From the NCBI GenBank assembly GCA_005883295.1, contig VAWV01000219.1, forward strand, positions 1 through 19,424: DNA of 19,424 nt. The letters are read 5' to 3'. The notes under the pieces are model-generated. The model was not told the origin of the DNA, did not search any database, and saw nothing but the letters and a program-made list of their open reading frames with translations. This DNA is from Actinomycetota bacterium. GTDB lineage: Bacteria > Actinomycetota > Thermoleophilia > Solirubrobacterales > Thermoleophilaceae. Below are positions 7,173-14,687 of this stretch, piece by piece (the first letter of the stretch is position 1; each line of letters begins with the position of its first letter). The position numbers and the translations under genes are program-made.

Positions 7173-8308
7173 GCGCTGTGGGCGACGATGCCGAGCGTCG
7201 CGTCGAGCATCGTCTCGAGCGCGTAGACGGTGACGCACTCGTCGGGCTGGTGGTTGCGCTCCGTGCCGTTGGCCACGTTCAGGCAGGGCAGCCCGCGGGC
7301 CTGGAAGGCGTGCGCGTCGCTCCCGCCGCCCGTGGCGATGCAGCTGGCCTCGATCCCCACGCCCGCGAGCGCCGCGACTGCGGCCTGCACCACCGGTGCG
7401 GACCGCGGTAGCCGGTAAGCGCGGAACTGCTCCTGCACCTCGAGCTCGACGTCGCACTCGGTGTCGCTGGCAGAGGCGGTGAGGGCGTCCACGATCTCGG
7501 CGACCACCTCGCCGGCACGCTCGTGATCGAGGCTCCGGGCCTCGAGCTCCACACGGCAGCGCTCCGCCACCACGTTCGCCGCGGTGCCGCCGTCGATGCG
7601 GCCCACGTTCGCGGTGGTCCCCTCGTCCAGGCGCCCGAGCCGGATCGAGGCGAGCGCCGCGGCGGCCGCGACGATGGCGTTCCGCCCGTCCTCCGGGCGG
7701 ATCCCGGCGTGCGCTGCCTTGCCCCGGAAGTGGCCCTCGATCCGGTAGTAGGTCGGCGCCGCCACGATCAGCTCGCCGATCGGGGATGCGTGGTCGAACA
7801 CGAATCCGAACTCGCTCCGCAGCTGGCCCAGATCGAGCGCCTTCGCACCGCGCAGGCCCGGCTCCTCCGAGGTGGTGAACACGAGGTCGAGTCCGACCGG
7901 CGGGGGCTCGGCCGCGTGCCGGCGCGCGACCCCGAGGATCGCCGCGACCGCGGCCTTGTTGTCGGCGCCGAGGATCGCCTCGTGCCGGTTCGTGAGCACC
8001 CCGTCGCGCTCCTCGACCTCGATCGGGCCCGCGAGCGGCACCGTGTCCACGTGCGCGCAGAGCATGATCGTGCGCGCGCCCGCGGGGCCGTCGATCCGCG
8101 CCATCACGTTGCCGGCGTTCGCGCCCGTCTCGGCGGCGCTCGCGTCCTCCTGCGGATCGAGTCCGGCGGCCCGCAGCTCGTCGAGCAGGACGTCGACGAT
8201 CTCGCGCTCGCGACCCGAGGGGCTCTCGATCTCGCAGAGGCGGACGAAGTCGCGCCGCAGGCGGTCCTTCTCTGCGCTCGAGGCGCGTGGCGCGACGGTG
8301 GCCGTCAA
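7169..8308 (-). CDS. M20 family metallopeptidase, PepT-like
   Basis: Predicted dinuclear zinc aminopeptidase or dipeptidase of the M20 family, cytosolic, 379 residues. Seen: CAHVDTVP (84-91) with metal ligand His86 and Asp88, GADNKAAVAAI (115-125) with bridging Asp116, TTSEEPGLRGAK (145-156) with catalytic and metal glutamates at 148-149, FDHA (171-174), the lid dimerisation segment with GKAAHAGIRPEDGRNA, and a C-terminal GGGSDAHAF that supplies the last histidine. This set resembles the PepT-like group rather than ArgE or DapE, so tripeptidase-like activity is the best guess; the substrate is not shown. Start: TTG 8308, sharing TTGA with the pyrG stop. A GTG four codons downstream is an alternative. 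Its own stop overlaps the DUF3866 start. Confidence 0.87.
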   Translation of the reverse strand: MTATVAPRASSAEKDRLRRDFVRLCEIESPSGREREIVDVLLDELRAAGLDPQEDASAAETGANAGNVMARIDGPAGARTIMLCAHVDTVPLAGPIEVEERDGVLTNRHEAILGADNKAAVAAILGVARRHAAEPPPVGLDLVFTTSEEPGLRGAKALDLGQLRSEFGFVFDHASPIGELIVAAPTYYRIEGHFRGKAAHAGIRPEDGRNAIVAAAAALASIRLGRLDEGTTANVGRIDGGTAANVVAERCRVELEARSLDHERAGEVVAEIVDALTASASDTECDVELEVQEQFRAYRLPRSAPVVQAAVAALAGVGIEASCIATGGGSDAHAFQARGLPCLNVANGTERNHQPDECVTVYALETMLDATLGIVAHSA

Positions 8309-9987
8309 GCGGTGAAGCGGCGCGCGGCGGGCTCCGCCTGCGCCTCGTCCCGGTCCTCGACCTCCCGTCCGAGCGACCGCTCGAGCGCGGCCTTCACGAA
8401 CTCGCGGAAGAGCGGCTGCGGGCGCAGCGGGCGCGACTTGAACTCGGGGTGGAACTGCGCCGCGACGAAGAACGGGTGGTCGGGGAGCTCGATGAGCTCG
8501 ACGAGCCGGTCGTCCGGCGACGTGCCCGAGCAGACGAGGCCGGCGGCCTCGATCCGCTTGCGCAGGTGGTTGTTGACCTCGTAGCGGTGGCGATGGCGCT
8601 CATAGATCACGGGCTCGCCATAGATCTCGCGCGCCCGGGTGGCGTCGTGGAGCTTGACCGGGTCGGCACCGAGCCTCATCGTGCCGCCCATGTCGCGCAC
8701 CTCCTTCTGCTCGGGCAGAAGGTCGATCACCGGGTAGGGCGTCTCGGGATCGAACTCGGTGGAGTTCGCCCCGTCCATCCCCACCGCGTGCCGAGCGAAC
8801 TCGGATACCGCGACCTGCATCCCGAGGCAGATCCCCAGGTAGGGAACGCCGCGCTCGCGCGCGAACCGCGCGGCGCGGATCTTGCCTTCCACTCCGCGCA
8901 CCCCGAACCCGCCGGGGATGAGGATCCCGTCGCACTCCTCGAGCTCGCGCTCCGCGTCCTCGCGGTCGAGCCCCTCGGCGTCGACCCAGCGAATCTCCAC
9001 GCGGGAGTCGTTGTGGAAGCCGGCGTGCCCGAGCGCCTCGTTGACCGACAGGTAGGCGTCGGAGAGCTGCACGTACTTGCCGACCATCCCGATCCTGACC
9101 ACGTGCTGGGCGGCGTCCACGCGCCGGACGAGCGCCTCCCAGTCCGCCAGGTCCGCCGGCGGCGCGTCCATGCCGAAGTGGTCGAGGATCTGGTCGTCGA
9201 GCCCCTCCGCCCGGAAGTAGAGGGGGACCTTGTAGATCGAGTCGACGTCCCGGGCGGAGATGACCGCGTCGACGGGCAGGTTCGCGAACAGGCTGATCTT
9301 CTCGCGGATCTCGCGCGAAAGCGCGCCCTCCGAGCGGCACACGAGGAGGTTGGGCTGGATGCCGATCCGGCGCAGCTCCTGCACCGAGTGCTGCGTCGGC
9401 TTGGTCTTGAGCTCGCCGGCGTGTCCGAGGAAGGGCACCAGCGTGAGGTGCACGAACATCGAGCGCTGACGCCGCTCGTCGACCTGGAACTGACGCAGCG
9501 CCTCGAGAAACGGCAGGGATTCGATGTCCCCCACCGTGCCGCCGATCTCGGTGATCACGAAGTCCACGTCCTCGCCCTCCGCGACCAGCCGGATGCGCTG
9601 CTTGATCTCGTCCGTGATGTGCGGGATCACCTGCACGGTGCCGCCGAGGTAGTCGCCCCGCCGCTCGCGCCGGATCACCGAGTTGTAGATCGCACCCGCG
9701 GTGACGTTCGAGCTCCGGGTGGTGTTCACGTCCGTGAACCGCTCGTAGTGCCCGAGGTCGAGGTCGGTCTCCGCGCCGTCCTCGGTGACGAAGACCTCGC
9801 CGTGCTGGAACGGGCTCATGGTGCCCGGGTCGACGTTGATGTAAGGGTCGAACTTCTGGAGGGTCACGCGGTAGCCGCGGGCCACGAGCAGACGACCGAT
9901 CGACGCCGAGGCGATCCCCTTGCCGAGAGCCGAGACCACCCCTCCCGTGACGAAGATGAACCGTGTCTGCGGGCGGGAATCAGGCAT
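8305..9987 (-). CDS. pyrG: CTP synthase
   Basis: Makes CTP from UTP with ATP and glutamine, the last step of pyrimidine nucleotide synthesis; CTP also feeds phospholipid synthesis. 560 residues. Synthetase domain 1 to about 275: FIFVTGGVVSALGKGI (10-25), QKFDPYINVDPGTMSPFQHG (44-63), TEIGGTVGDIESLPF (146-160). Class I glutamine amidotransferase domain from about 300: IPGGFGVRG (357-365), nucleophile Cys387 in LGICLGMQ, and the His513/Glu515 pair in FHPEF. All catalytic residues are present. Start: ATG 9987 with GGAAGGA six to nine bases upstream, inside the end of the MraY-like gene, with which it overlaps by eight bases. The C-terminal 20 residues are charged and variable. Confidence 0.98.
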   Translation of the reverse strand: MPDSRPQTRFIFVTGGVVSALGKGIASASIGRLLVARGYRVTLQKFDPYINVDPGTMSPFQHGEVFVTEDGAETDLDLGHYERFTDVNTTRSSNVTAGAIYNSVIRRERRGDYLGGTVQVIPHITDEIKQRIRLVAEGEDVDFVITEIGGTVGDIESLPFLEALRQFQVDERRQRSMFVHLTLVPFLGHAGELKTKPTQHSVQELRRIGIQPNLLVCRSEGALSREIREKISLFANLPVDAVISARDVDSIYKVPLYFRAEGLDDQILDHFGMDAPPADLADWEALVRRVDAAQHVVRIGMVGKYVQLSDAYLSVNEALGHAGFHNDSRVEIRWVDAEGLDREDAERELEECDGILIPGGFGVRGVEGKIRAARFARERGVPYLGICLGMQVAVSEFARHAVGMDGANSTEFDPETPYPVIDLLPEQKEVRDMGGTMRLGADPVKLHDATRAREIYGEPVIYERHRHRYEVNNHLRKRIEAAGLVCSGTSPDDRLVELIELPDHPFFVAAQFHPEFKSRPLRPQPLFREFVKAALERSLGREVEDRDEAQAEPAARRFTA

Positions 9988-10816
9988 GCGTGATCCTTCC
10001 GAGCGAGTCTAGATGACGCAGTCCCGGCGTCCGGTCTATCACCTCGGCGATCGACCGGAACTCGCCGTAGACGGTGATTGCGGCCATGACGCCGAGCGCG
10101 ATCGCCTGGGCGGTGACCGACAGCGTGAGCACCAGCCACAGGCCGGCCACCGCGCCGATCACGTTCGAGCCCGTGTCGCCGAGCATCCCGACCTCGCGCA
10201 GGTCGAGCGGCAGGAGGATCAGGATGGGCCCCAGGAAGAGCGCGACGGTCCACATGGGGTGCACGTCCGCCGAGCCGATGAGTAGGGCGGCACCGAGCAG
10301 CACGAGCGCCTTCGCCGACCGGCCCGGCCGGAGGTCGAGGAGGTTGAAGAGGTTGGTGGCCACGACCAGGACGCCGACCTCGAGCAGGTACTCGGCCGCG
10401 CTGAGCCCGCTGCCCCACAGCACGAAGACCGCCAGCCCAAGCGTCCCGGCCGCCTTGATCGCGCCCGTGCTGAGGATCCCGCTGCGGGCTGCGCGGGCGT
10501 GCCCTCGCCAGCCCCGGGCGGGGGCCTGGCTCCCGACCAGGTCGTCGAGCAGGCCCAGCAGCGCCACCCCGACGACGTAGAGGAAGGCGCCGCGCACTCC
10601 CGGCTCGAAGACGTCGACCTTGGCGAGCTCGGCGAGCAGCGCGAGCGGGATCAGCGCGAGTAGCGCGGCGACCGGGATCGCGATGCCCGCCGGGAACGCG
10701 ACGGTGGCGCCGCGGAAGTTCTCACGCGCGAATCCGTTCTCACGGAGCGATCGGACGAGAGGCGGAGCGACCACGGCCGCCGTCAGGAGCGAGACCGCGA
10801 GCGTGAGCCACTGCAC
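9980..10816 (-). CDS. MraY/WecA-like polyprenyl-phosphate sugar-phosphate transferase
   Basis: Integral membrane protein of 278 residues. Family members move a sugar 1-phosphate from a UDP-sugar to a polyprenyl phosphate at the inner face of the membrane, starting peptidoglycan, teichoic acid or polysaccharide synthesis. Seen: about nine hydrophobic segments (3-21, 41-64, 75-92, 118-138, 140-158, 168-184, 188-207, 218-250), the aspartate pair in LGLLDDLVG, the NLFNLLDLRPGR segment (NxxNxxD), and GMLGDTGSN near 213-221. It is short for MraY or WecA (usually 320-400 residues) and the WecA C-terminal histidine cluster is not seen, so the acceptor and donor are open. Start: GTG 10816. It follows the SteB/MctB-like gene by 41 bases and overlaps pyrG, which suggests an envelope role tied to SteA-SteB. 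Confidence 0.8.
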   Translation of the reverse strand: MQWLTLAVSLLTAAVVAPPLVRSLRENGFARENFRGATVAFPAGIAIPVAALLALIPLALLAELAKVDVFEPGVRGAFLYVVGVALLGLLDDLVGSQAPARGWRGHARAARSGILSTGAIKAAGTLGLAVFVLWGSGLSAAEYLLEVGVLVVATNLFNLLDLRPGRSAKALVLLGAALLIGSADVHPMWTVALFLGPILILLPLDLREVGMLGDTGSNVIGAVAGLWLVLTLSVTAQAIALGVMAAITVYGEFRSIAEVIDRTPGLRHLDSLGRITHA

Positions 10817-10857
10817 CCGCCGAACCTACCGCGAGGGACGGACGGCGGGCGATCCGG

Positions 10858-11712
10858 TCAGGGACCCGCGGCGCCGCCCGGCGGCTGTGGCAGCGGGCTG
10901 TCGGCCGTCTTCTTGTAGCCGAAGCTCCCCCGCGCGCCCTGCACGGCGAGGACGAGCGCGATCCGGCCGCCCGCCGAGTCGACGTCGTCCACGCTCGTGA
11001 GGCCCTGGTTCGAGAAGAAGGAGATCTGCGACGGGTCGGTGTCGGAGCGCTCGACCCCGACGACCGGCTTGCCGGTTGCACGCAGCCCCTCGATGAGCCC
11101 CTGCTCCACCTGCTGGACCGCGGCCGAGCGGTCGGTCGTCGGATCGCGGTATAGGACGACGGCGTCCGCGCGGGCGGGGTGGCCGCCGAAGCGGTCCGGG
11201 AAGCGCTTGGCGAGCCGGTGGTCCAGACGGCCGCCTGCGACCAGGGCCTCACCGATCCGGCGACCCAGCGGGCGCAGCCGCTTGTCGTCCGAGCGCAGCC
11301 CGGCGAAGCGCGGGTCCACCGCCGCACCGAGCGCCCCCACGTCGGGCGGCGTGGCGATCGAGGAGATCCCGGCCAGCGTGCCGCCCGCCCCTTTGACCGC
11401 ATCCCTGACGTCCGACTCGACGGCCGCGGGCAGCTTGCCGGATGCGACCACGGCGATCTTCGTGCCGGTCAGCTGGCCGCCGACCAGCCGCGGGAACAGC
11501 GCCTTGAGCAGCTGCTCGCGCGCGCCGACCGCCGCGTGGGCGACGCGCGCGTCGCTGCGCGCGCTGTTCAGGTCGCCCCGCAGTGAAGAGGCGATGTCGC
11601 GGTTGGCCTGCGAGACGACGGTGTCGCCCAGCGAGGAGCCCAGCACGATGCCGATCCCGAGCGCCAGGAACACCGCCACCAGCGACAGGGCGTGGTAGCG
11701 GAAGTCGAGCAC
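10858..11712 (-). CDS. MctB/SteB-like membrane-anchored protein
   Basis: 284 residues. The N-terminus, MLDFRYHALSLVAVFLALGI, is the signature of the family named copper transporter MctB (Rv1698 in M. tuberculosis); the corynebacterial homologue SteB works with SteA in cell separation. One membrane segment (about 8-28) is followed by a polar, possibly coiled-coil stretch (about 30-65) and an extracytoplasmic alpha/beta domain with GGQLTGTKIAVVASG and ARADAVVLYRD. There is no cysteine and no methionine after the initiator, so soft-metal binding by this protein looks unlikely; the SteB-like role fits better. The C-terminus is Pro/Gly-rich. Start: GTG 11712, with GAGGT formed by the SteA stop region four bases upstream. 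It lies seven bases after steA. Confidence 0.85.
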   Translation of the reverse strand: MLDFRYHALSLVAVFLALGIGIVLGSSLGDTVVSQANRDIASSLRGDLNSARSDARVAHAAVGAREQLLKALFPRLVGGQLTGTKIAVVASGKLPAAVESDVRDAVKGAGGTLAGISSIATPPDVGALGAAVDPRFAGLRSDDKRLRPLGRRIGEALVAGGRLDHRLAKRFPDRFGGHPARADAVVLYRDPTTDRSAAVQQVEQGLIEGLRATGKPVVGVERSDTDPSQISFFSNQGLTSVDDVDSAGGRIALVLAVQGARGSFGYKKTADSPLPQPPGGAAGP

Positions 11713-11719
11713 GGCTACC

Positions 11720-12925
11720 TCACTTCAGGCCCAGCAGGACCTCGATCTTCAGCCACAGGAGGTCCAGCAGCTGCCCGAGCCGGGGCGAGGTGGCGATCAC
11801 CACCACGAACGTCGCGAAGGCGGCGAGCACCAGCGCCGCGATCGGGCCGCGCCCGGCGGACGGCCTGTAGAGGCGACTTACCCCCTTTGCGTCGACGAGG
11901 ATCTCGCCCACCCGCAGCCGCGTGAGGAACGTCGAGGACATTCCGGCGCGGTTCTTGTCGAGGAACTCCACGAGGTTGAAGTGCGAGCCGACGGTCACGA
12001 TCAGGCTGGCCCCCTTCTCGGCCGCGATCAGAAGCGCCACGTCCTCGCTGGTGGCCGGCGCCGGCACGACCTTGTACGGCAGCTCGAGCCCCTCGAGCCG
12101 CTCGCGGCCGGGCGCGCGCCCGTCCGGATAGGCGTGGACCACGAGCTCCGCGCCGGAGCGGAGCGCCTCGTCGCTCGCCGAGTCCATGTCCCCGACGATC
12201 ATGTGCGGCTGCCGGCCCTCCTCGAGGATGGCGTCCGCACCGCCGTCGACCGCGACCAGTACCGGTCTCGTGTCGCGCACGTATGCACGGAGGATCCGAA
12301 GGTCGCGCTTGTGGTCCACCCCGCGCACCACGACGAGCGCCGGGCGGTCGCGGAAGACGGTGTCGAAGTCGGGCAGCTCGATGTGCCCGGACAGCAGCTC
12401 GCGCTCGTCGCGGATGTGGCTGATCGTGTTCTCCGCGAACGCCGCCAGGGCCTCGCCGATCCGGCGGCGGCTCTCCTCGTATGCGCGGGAGACGGTCTCG
12501 CGGTCCTGGACGGTGCCCTTCCAGAGCGGCTGGCCGTCGCGGAAGAGGCTGCCGCCGTCCACGGTCACGGTCTCGCCCTCCTTGAGCATCTCGAAGAGCG
12601 GCGCGCCGGGCATGTCGATCAGCTGGACACCGCCCTCCACCAGAATCGCGGGGCCCTGGTTGGCGTATCGCGGCGAGGCCGAGGGGGCGACGTTGATCAC
12701 GTGGCGGCAGCCGCTGGCCACCAGCTCCTCGCCCGCGATGCGGTCGATGCCGGCGTGGTCGATGACCGCGACGTCGCCGGCATCGAGTCGCTTGACCAGG
12801 TGCTTGGTGCGCTTGCCGAGCCGCGCCCGGCCGGAGAACGGCACGGCCTCCTGCGCGCGCCCGTTGCCGACCGCGGCTGGCGGCGTTGTCCTGAAGGGAT
12901 GGGATCTAGTCCTCGGTACAGCCAT
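11720..12925 (-). CDS. steA: SteA-like cell-separation protein
   Basis: 401 residues, related to Rv1697 and corynebacterial SteA, which forms a membrane complex with SteB that promotes peptidoglycan hydrolase activity at division. Seen: an N-terminal SteA domain (about 35-190) with KHLVKRLDAGDVAVIDHAGI and a conserved NQGPAILVEGG-type segment; a middle domain resembling thiamin pyrophosphokinase (VAVDGGADAIL 224-234, VGDMDSASDEAL 244-255); a FLTRLRVGEILVDAKGVSRLY block (333-353); and one membrane helix (361-378) with a short C-terminal tail. The TPK-like domain has probably been recruited for binding, not shown here. Start: ATG 12925; the first 30 residues are unconserved by eye and GTG 12847 (residue 27) is an alternative. 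It is followed seven bases later by the SteB-like gene. Confidence 0.88.
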   Translation of the reverse strand: MAVPRTRSHPFRTTPPAAVGNGRAQEAVPFSGRARLGKRTKHLVKRLDAGDVAVIDHAGIDRIAGEELVASGCRHVINVAPSASPRYANQGPAILVEGGVQLIDMPGAPLFEMLKEGETVTVDGGSLFRDGQPLWKGTVQDRETVSRAYEESRRRIGEALAAFAENTISHIRDERELLSGHIELPDFDTVFRDRPALVVVRGVDHKRDLRILRAYVRDTRPVLVAVDGGADAILEEGRQPHMIVGDMDSASDEALRSGAELVVHAYPDGRAPGRERLEGLELPYKVVPAPATSEDVALLIAAEKGASLIVTVGSHFNLVEFLDKNRAGMSSTFLTRLRVGEILVDAKGVSRLYRPSAGRGPIAALVLAAFATFVVVIATSPRLGQLLDLLWLKIEVLLGLK

Positions 12926-12939
12926 GCGCGTGGTGCCGA

Positions 12940-12964
12940 CCTCCCCCCGGGGAGGACACCTCCC
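12940..12964 (-). promoter_or_regulatory. Alternative hairpins in the steA leader
   Basis: In the mRNA, CCTCCCC (12949-12955) can pair either with GGGAGG upstream (12959-12964; three-base loop) or with GGGGAGG downstream (12940-12946; two-base loop). The two pairings exclude each other. The downstream partner is the nearest Shine-Dalgarno-like sequence to the steA ATG, though 14 bases away. This is the 69-base gap between recN and steA. Confidence 0.3.
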
Positions 12965-12994
12965 GCGGCAAGTCTACGTGGCTGCCAGGAGCCT

Positions 12995-14677
12995 TTACGC
13001 TGCCGCCGCGAGCAGCTCTTCGGCGTGACGCCGGGCGCCCGAATCCGAGCTGTCCGCGCCGAGCATCCGGCACAGCTCGGCGACGACCTCGGATCCCTCG
13101 AGCGCCTGCACCGTGGCCCGCGCGGTATCCACGGCCGAGTCCTTCTCGATGCGCAGATGGGAGTGCGCCAGCGAGGCGATCTGCGGCAGGTGGGTGATGC
13201 AGAGCACCTGACGGCCCTCGCTGAGGCGCCGAAGCCGGTCCCCGACCGCCCTTGCGGTCTGCCCTCCCACCCCCGCGTCGACCTCGTCGAACACGAGCGT
13301 GCCCGCACCGCCGGCATTGGCGACGCTCATGAGCGCGAGCATCACGCGCGAGAGCTCGCCGCCAGAGGCGATGTCGCGGAGCGGGCCAGGCGGCACCCCC
13401 GGATTAGGCGCCACGGTGAGCTCGACGCGATCCCCGCCCCTGCCGCCGAGCTCCTCGCGCTCCGTGACCACCACCTCGAAGGACGCGTCCGACATCGCCA
13501 GCTGCTCGAGCTCGCCCCGGACCGCGGCCGCCAGCCGTGGAGCGGCCTTGCGCCGCGCCTTTCCGAGCCGCGCCGCCAGCTCGCGCTCCTCGGCCTCGGT
13601 CGTGGCCAGCTCCGCCCTCGCCCGTTCGAGGTCGACCTCGACGGACTCCAGCAGCTCCCGCTCGCCGCGGCAGCGCTCCGCATGAGCCAGGACGGCCTCG
13701 ACCGAGCCGCCGTGCTTTCGCTCCAGGCGCTCGTAGTCATCGAGCCGCGCCTCGACCTCCTCGAGGCGCCCAGGCTCTCCCTCCAGGCCGTCGACGTAGC
13801 GGCGGAGGTCCGCGCCCAGGTCCTCGGCCTCGAGCCGCAGGGCGCGCAGCCGCTCGGCCAGCGCGTCGAGCTCCGGATCCACCCCGTTCACGGAATCGGC
13901 GAGCCGCTCGGCCTCGGCCAGGACGAGCGCCGTCCCGGATCCGTCCCCGGCCTCGGGGGCGAGCGCCTCGGCGCCCGCGCCGGCCGCGGCCCTCAGGGCG
14001 TCGAGCCGGAGCAGCCGCTCGCGCTCGCCGCGCAACCGCTCCTCGTCCTCCGCGCCCGGGCCGAGCGCCTCGATCTCCTCGATCTCGAAGGCGAGCAGAT
14101 CCCGGTCGCGGTCAAGTGCGCCCGCGCGCGCCGTGAGCTCATCGAGCCTCCGGCGCAGCGCGGCTGCCTGGCGGTGGCAGCTGGTGTAGCGGTCGCGCAG
14201 GGCCAGGTGGTCGGCGCCGCAGAAGGCGTCGAGCACCTCCAGCTGCGCGCCCCCGATCGTGAGGCGGCGGTGCTCGTGCTGGCCGTAGAAGGCGAGCAGC
14301 CGGCCCCCGAGCTCGCGCAGGTCGGCCGCTGTGGCGGAGCGGCCCTGCACGAATGCACGCGTGCGGCCCTCGGCGCCCACCCGGCGTCCCAGCACGATCT
14401 CGTCGGCCTCGTCGTCGACTCGTTCCCGGAGCTCGGCGAGCGCGTCGCCGTCGAGCACGCCCGGCGGAAGCTCGAAGACGCCCTCCACGTACGCCTCGCG
14501 CGCGCCGGGGCGGACGATCCCCGCCCGCGGGCGCCCGCCCAGCAGGAGGTCGAGCGCGTGGGCGAGCACGGTCTTGCCCGCCCCGGTCTCGCCGGTGATC
14601 GCAACCAGGCCCGGCCCGAACCGGAGCTCGGCCCGCTCGATCAGCAGGAGGTTCTCGACTCTCAGCTCCACTAGCAC
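12995..14677 (-). CDS. recN: DNA repair protein RecN
   Basis: SMC-like ATPase involved in double-strand break repair. 560 residues. Seen: N-terminal VELRVENLLLIERAELRF, Walker A GETGAGKT (29-36), a long central charged region consistent with antiparallel coiled coils (roughly 150-360, rich in Glu, Arg, Leu and Ala), then the C-terminal ATPase half with signature ISGGELSRVMLALMSV, Walker B TLVFDEVDAGVGG and the switch histidine in CITHLPQIASLA. Start: GTG 14677, giving the family-like MLVEL beginning; GTG 14671 two codons later is equally possible and no good ribosome-binding site is seen. The gene follows the glycosidase gene by 10 bases, whereas in mycobacteria recN directly follows ppnK. 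Its transcription may therefore depend on the promoter in front of the glycosidase gene. Confidence 0.95.
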   Translation of the reverse strand: MLVELRVENLLLIERAELRFGPGLVAITGETGAGKTVLAHALDLLLGGRPRAGIVRPGAREAYVEGVFELPPGVLDGDALAELRERVDDEADEIVLGRRVGAEGRTRAFVQGRSATAADLRELGGRLLAFYGQHEHRRLTIGGAQLEVLDAFCGADHLALRDRYTSCHRQAAALRRRLDELTARAGALDRDRDLLAFEIEEIEALGPGAEDEERLRGERERLLRLDALRAAAGAGAEALAPEAGDGSGTALVLAEAERLADSVNGVDPELDALAERLRALRLEAEDLGADLRRYVDGLEGEPGRLEEVEARLDDYERLERKHGGSVEAVLAHAERCRGERELLESVEVDLERARAELATTEAEERELAARLGKARRKAAPRLAAAVRGELEQLAMSDASFEVVVTEREELGGRGGDRVELTVAPNPGVPPGPLRDIASGGELSRVMLALMSVANAGGAGTLVFDEVDAGVGGQTARAVGDRLRRLSEGRQVLCITHLPQIASLAHSHLRIEKDSAVDTARATVQALEGSEVVAELCRMLGADSSDSGARRHAEELLAAAA

Positions 14678-14687
14678 GCGGCCAGGT

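Noticed and set aside
7173..7457. Upstream extension of the DUF3866 frame
   Set aside because: It lies within the M20 peptidase gene, and the extra residues are an Arg/Gly-rich shadow. GTG 7172 overlapping the peptidase stop is the natural start.
8287..9993. 568-codon open frame on the plus strand
   Set aside because: Exact mirror of pyrG on the other strand; composition typical of a shadow frame.
11981..14674. 897-codon open frame on the plus strand
   Set aside because: It lies antisense to the well-supported steA and recN genes. The translation is His/Arg/Leu-rich without any domain, a normal shadow of GC-rich codon use.
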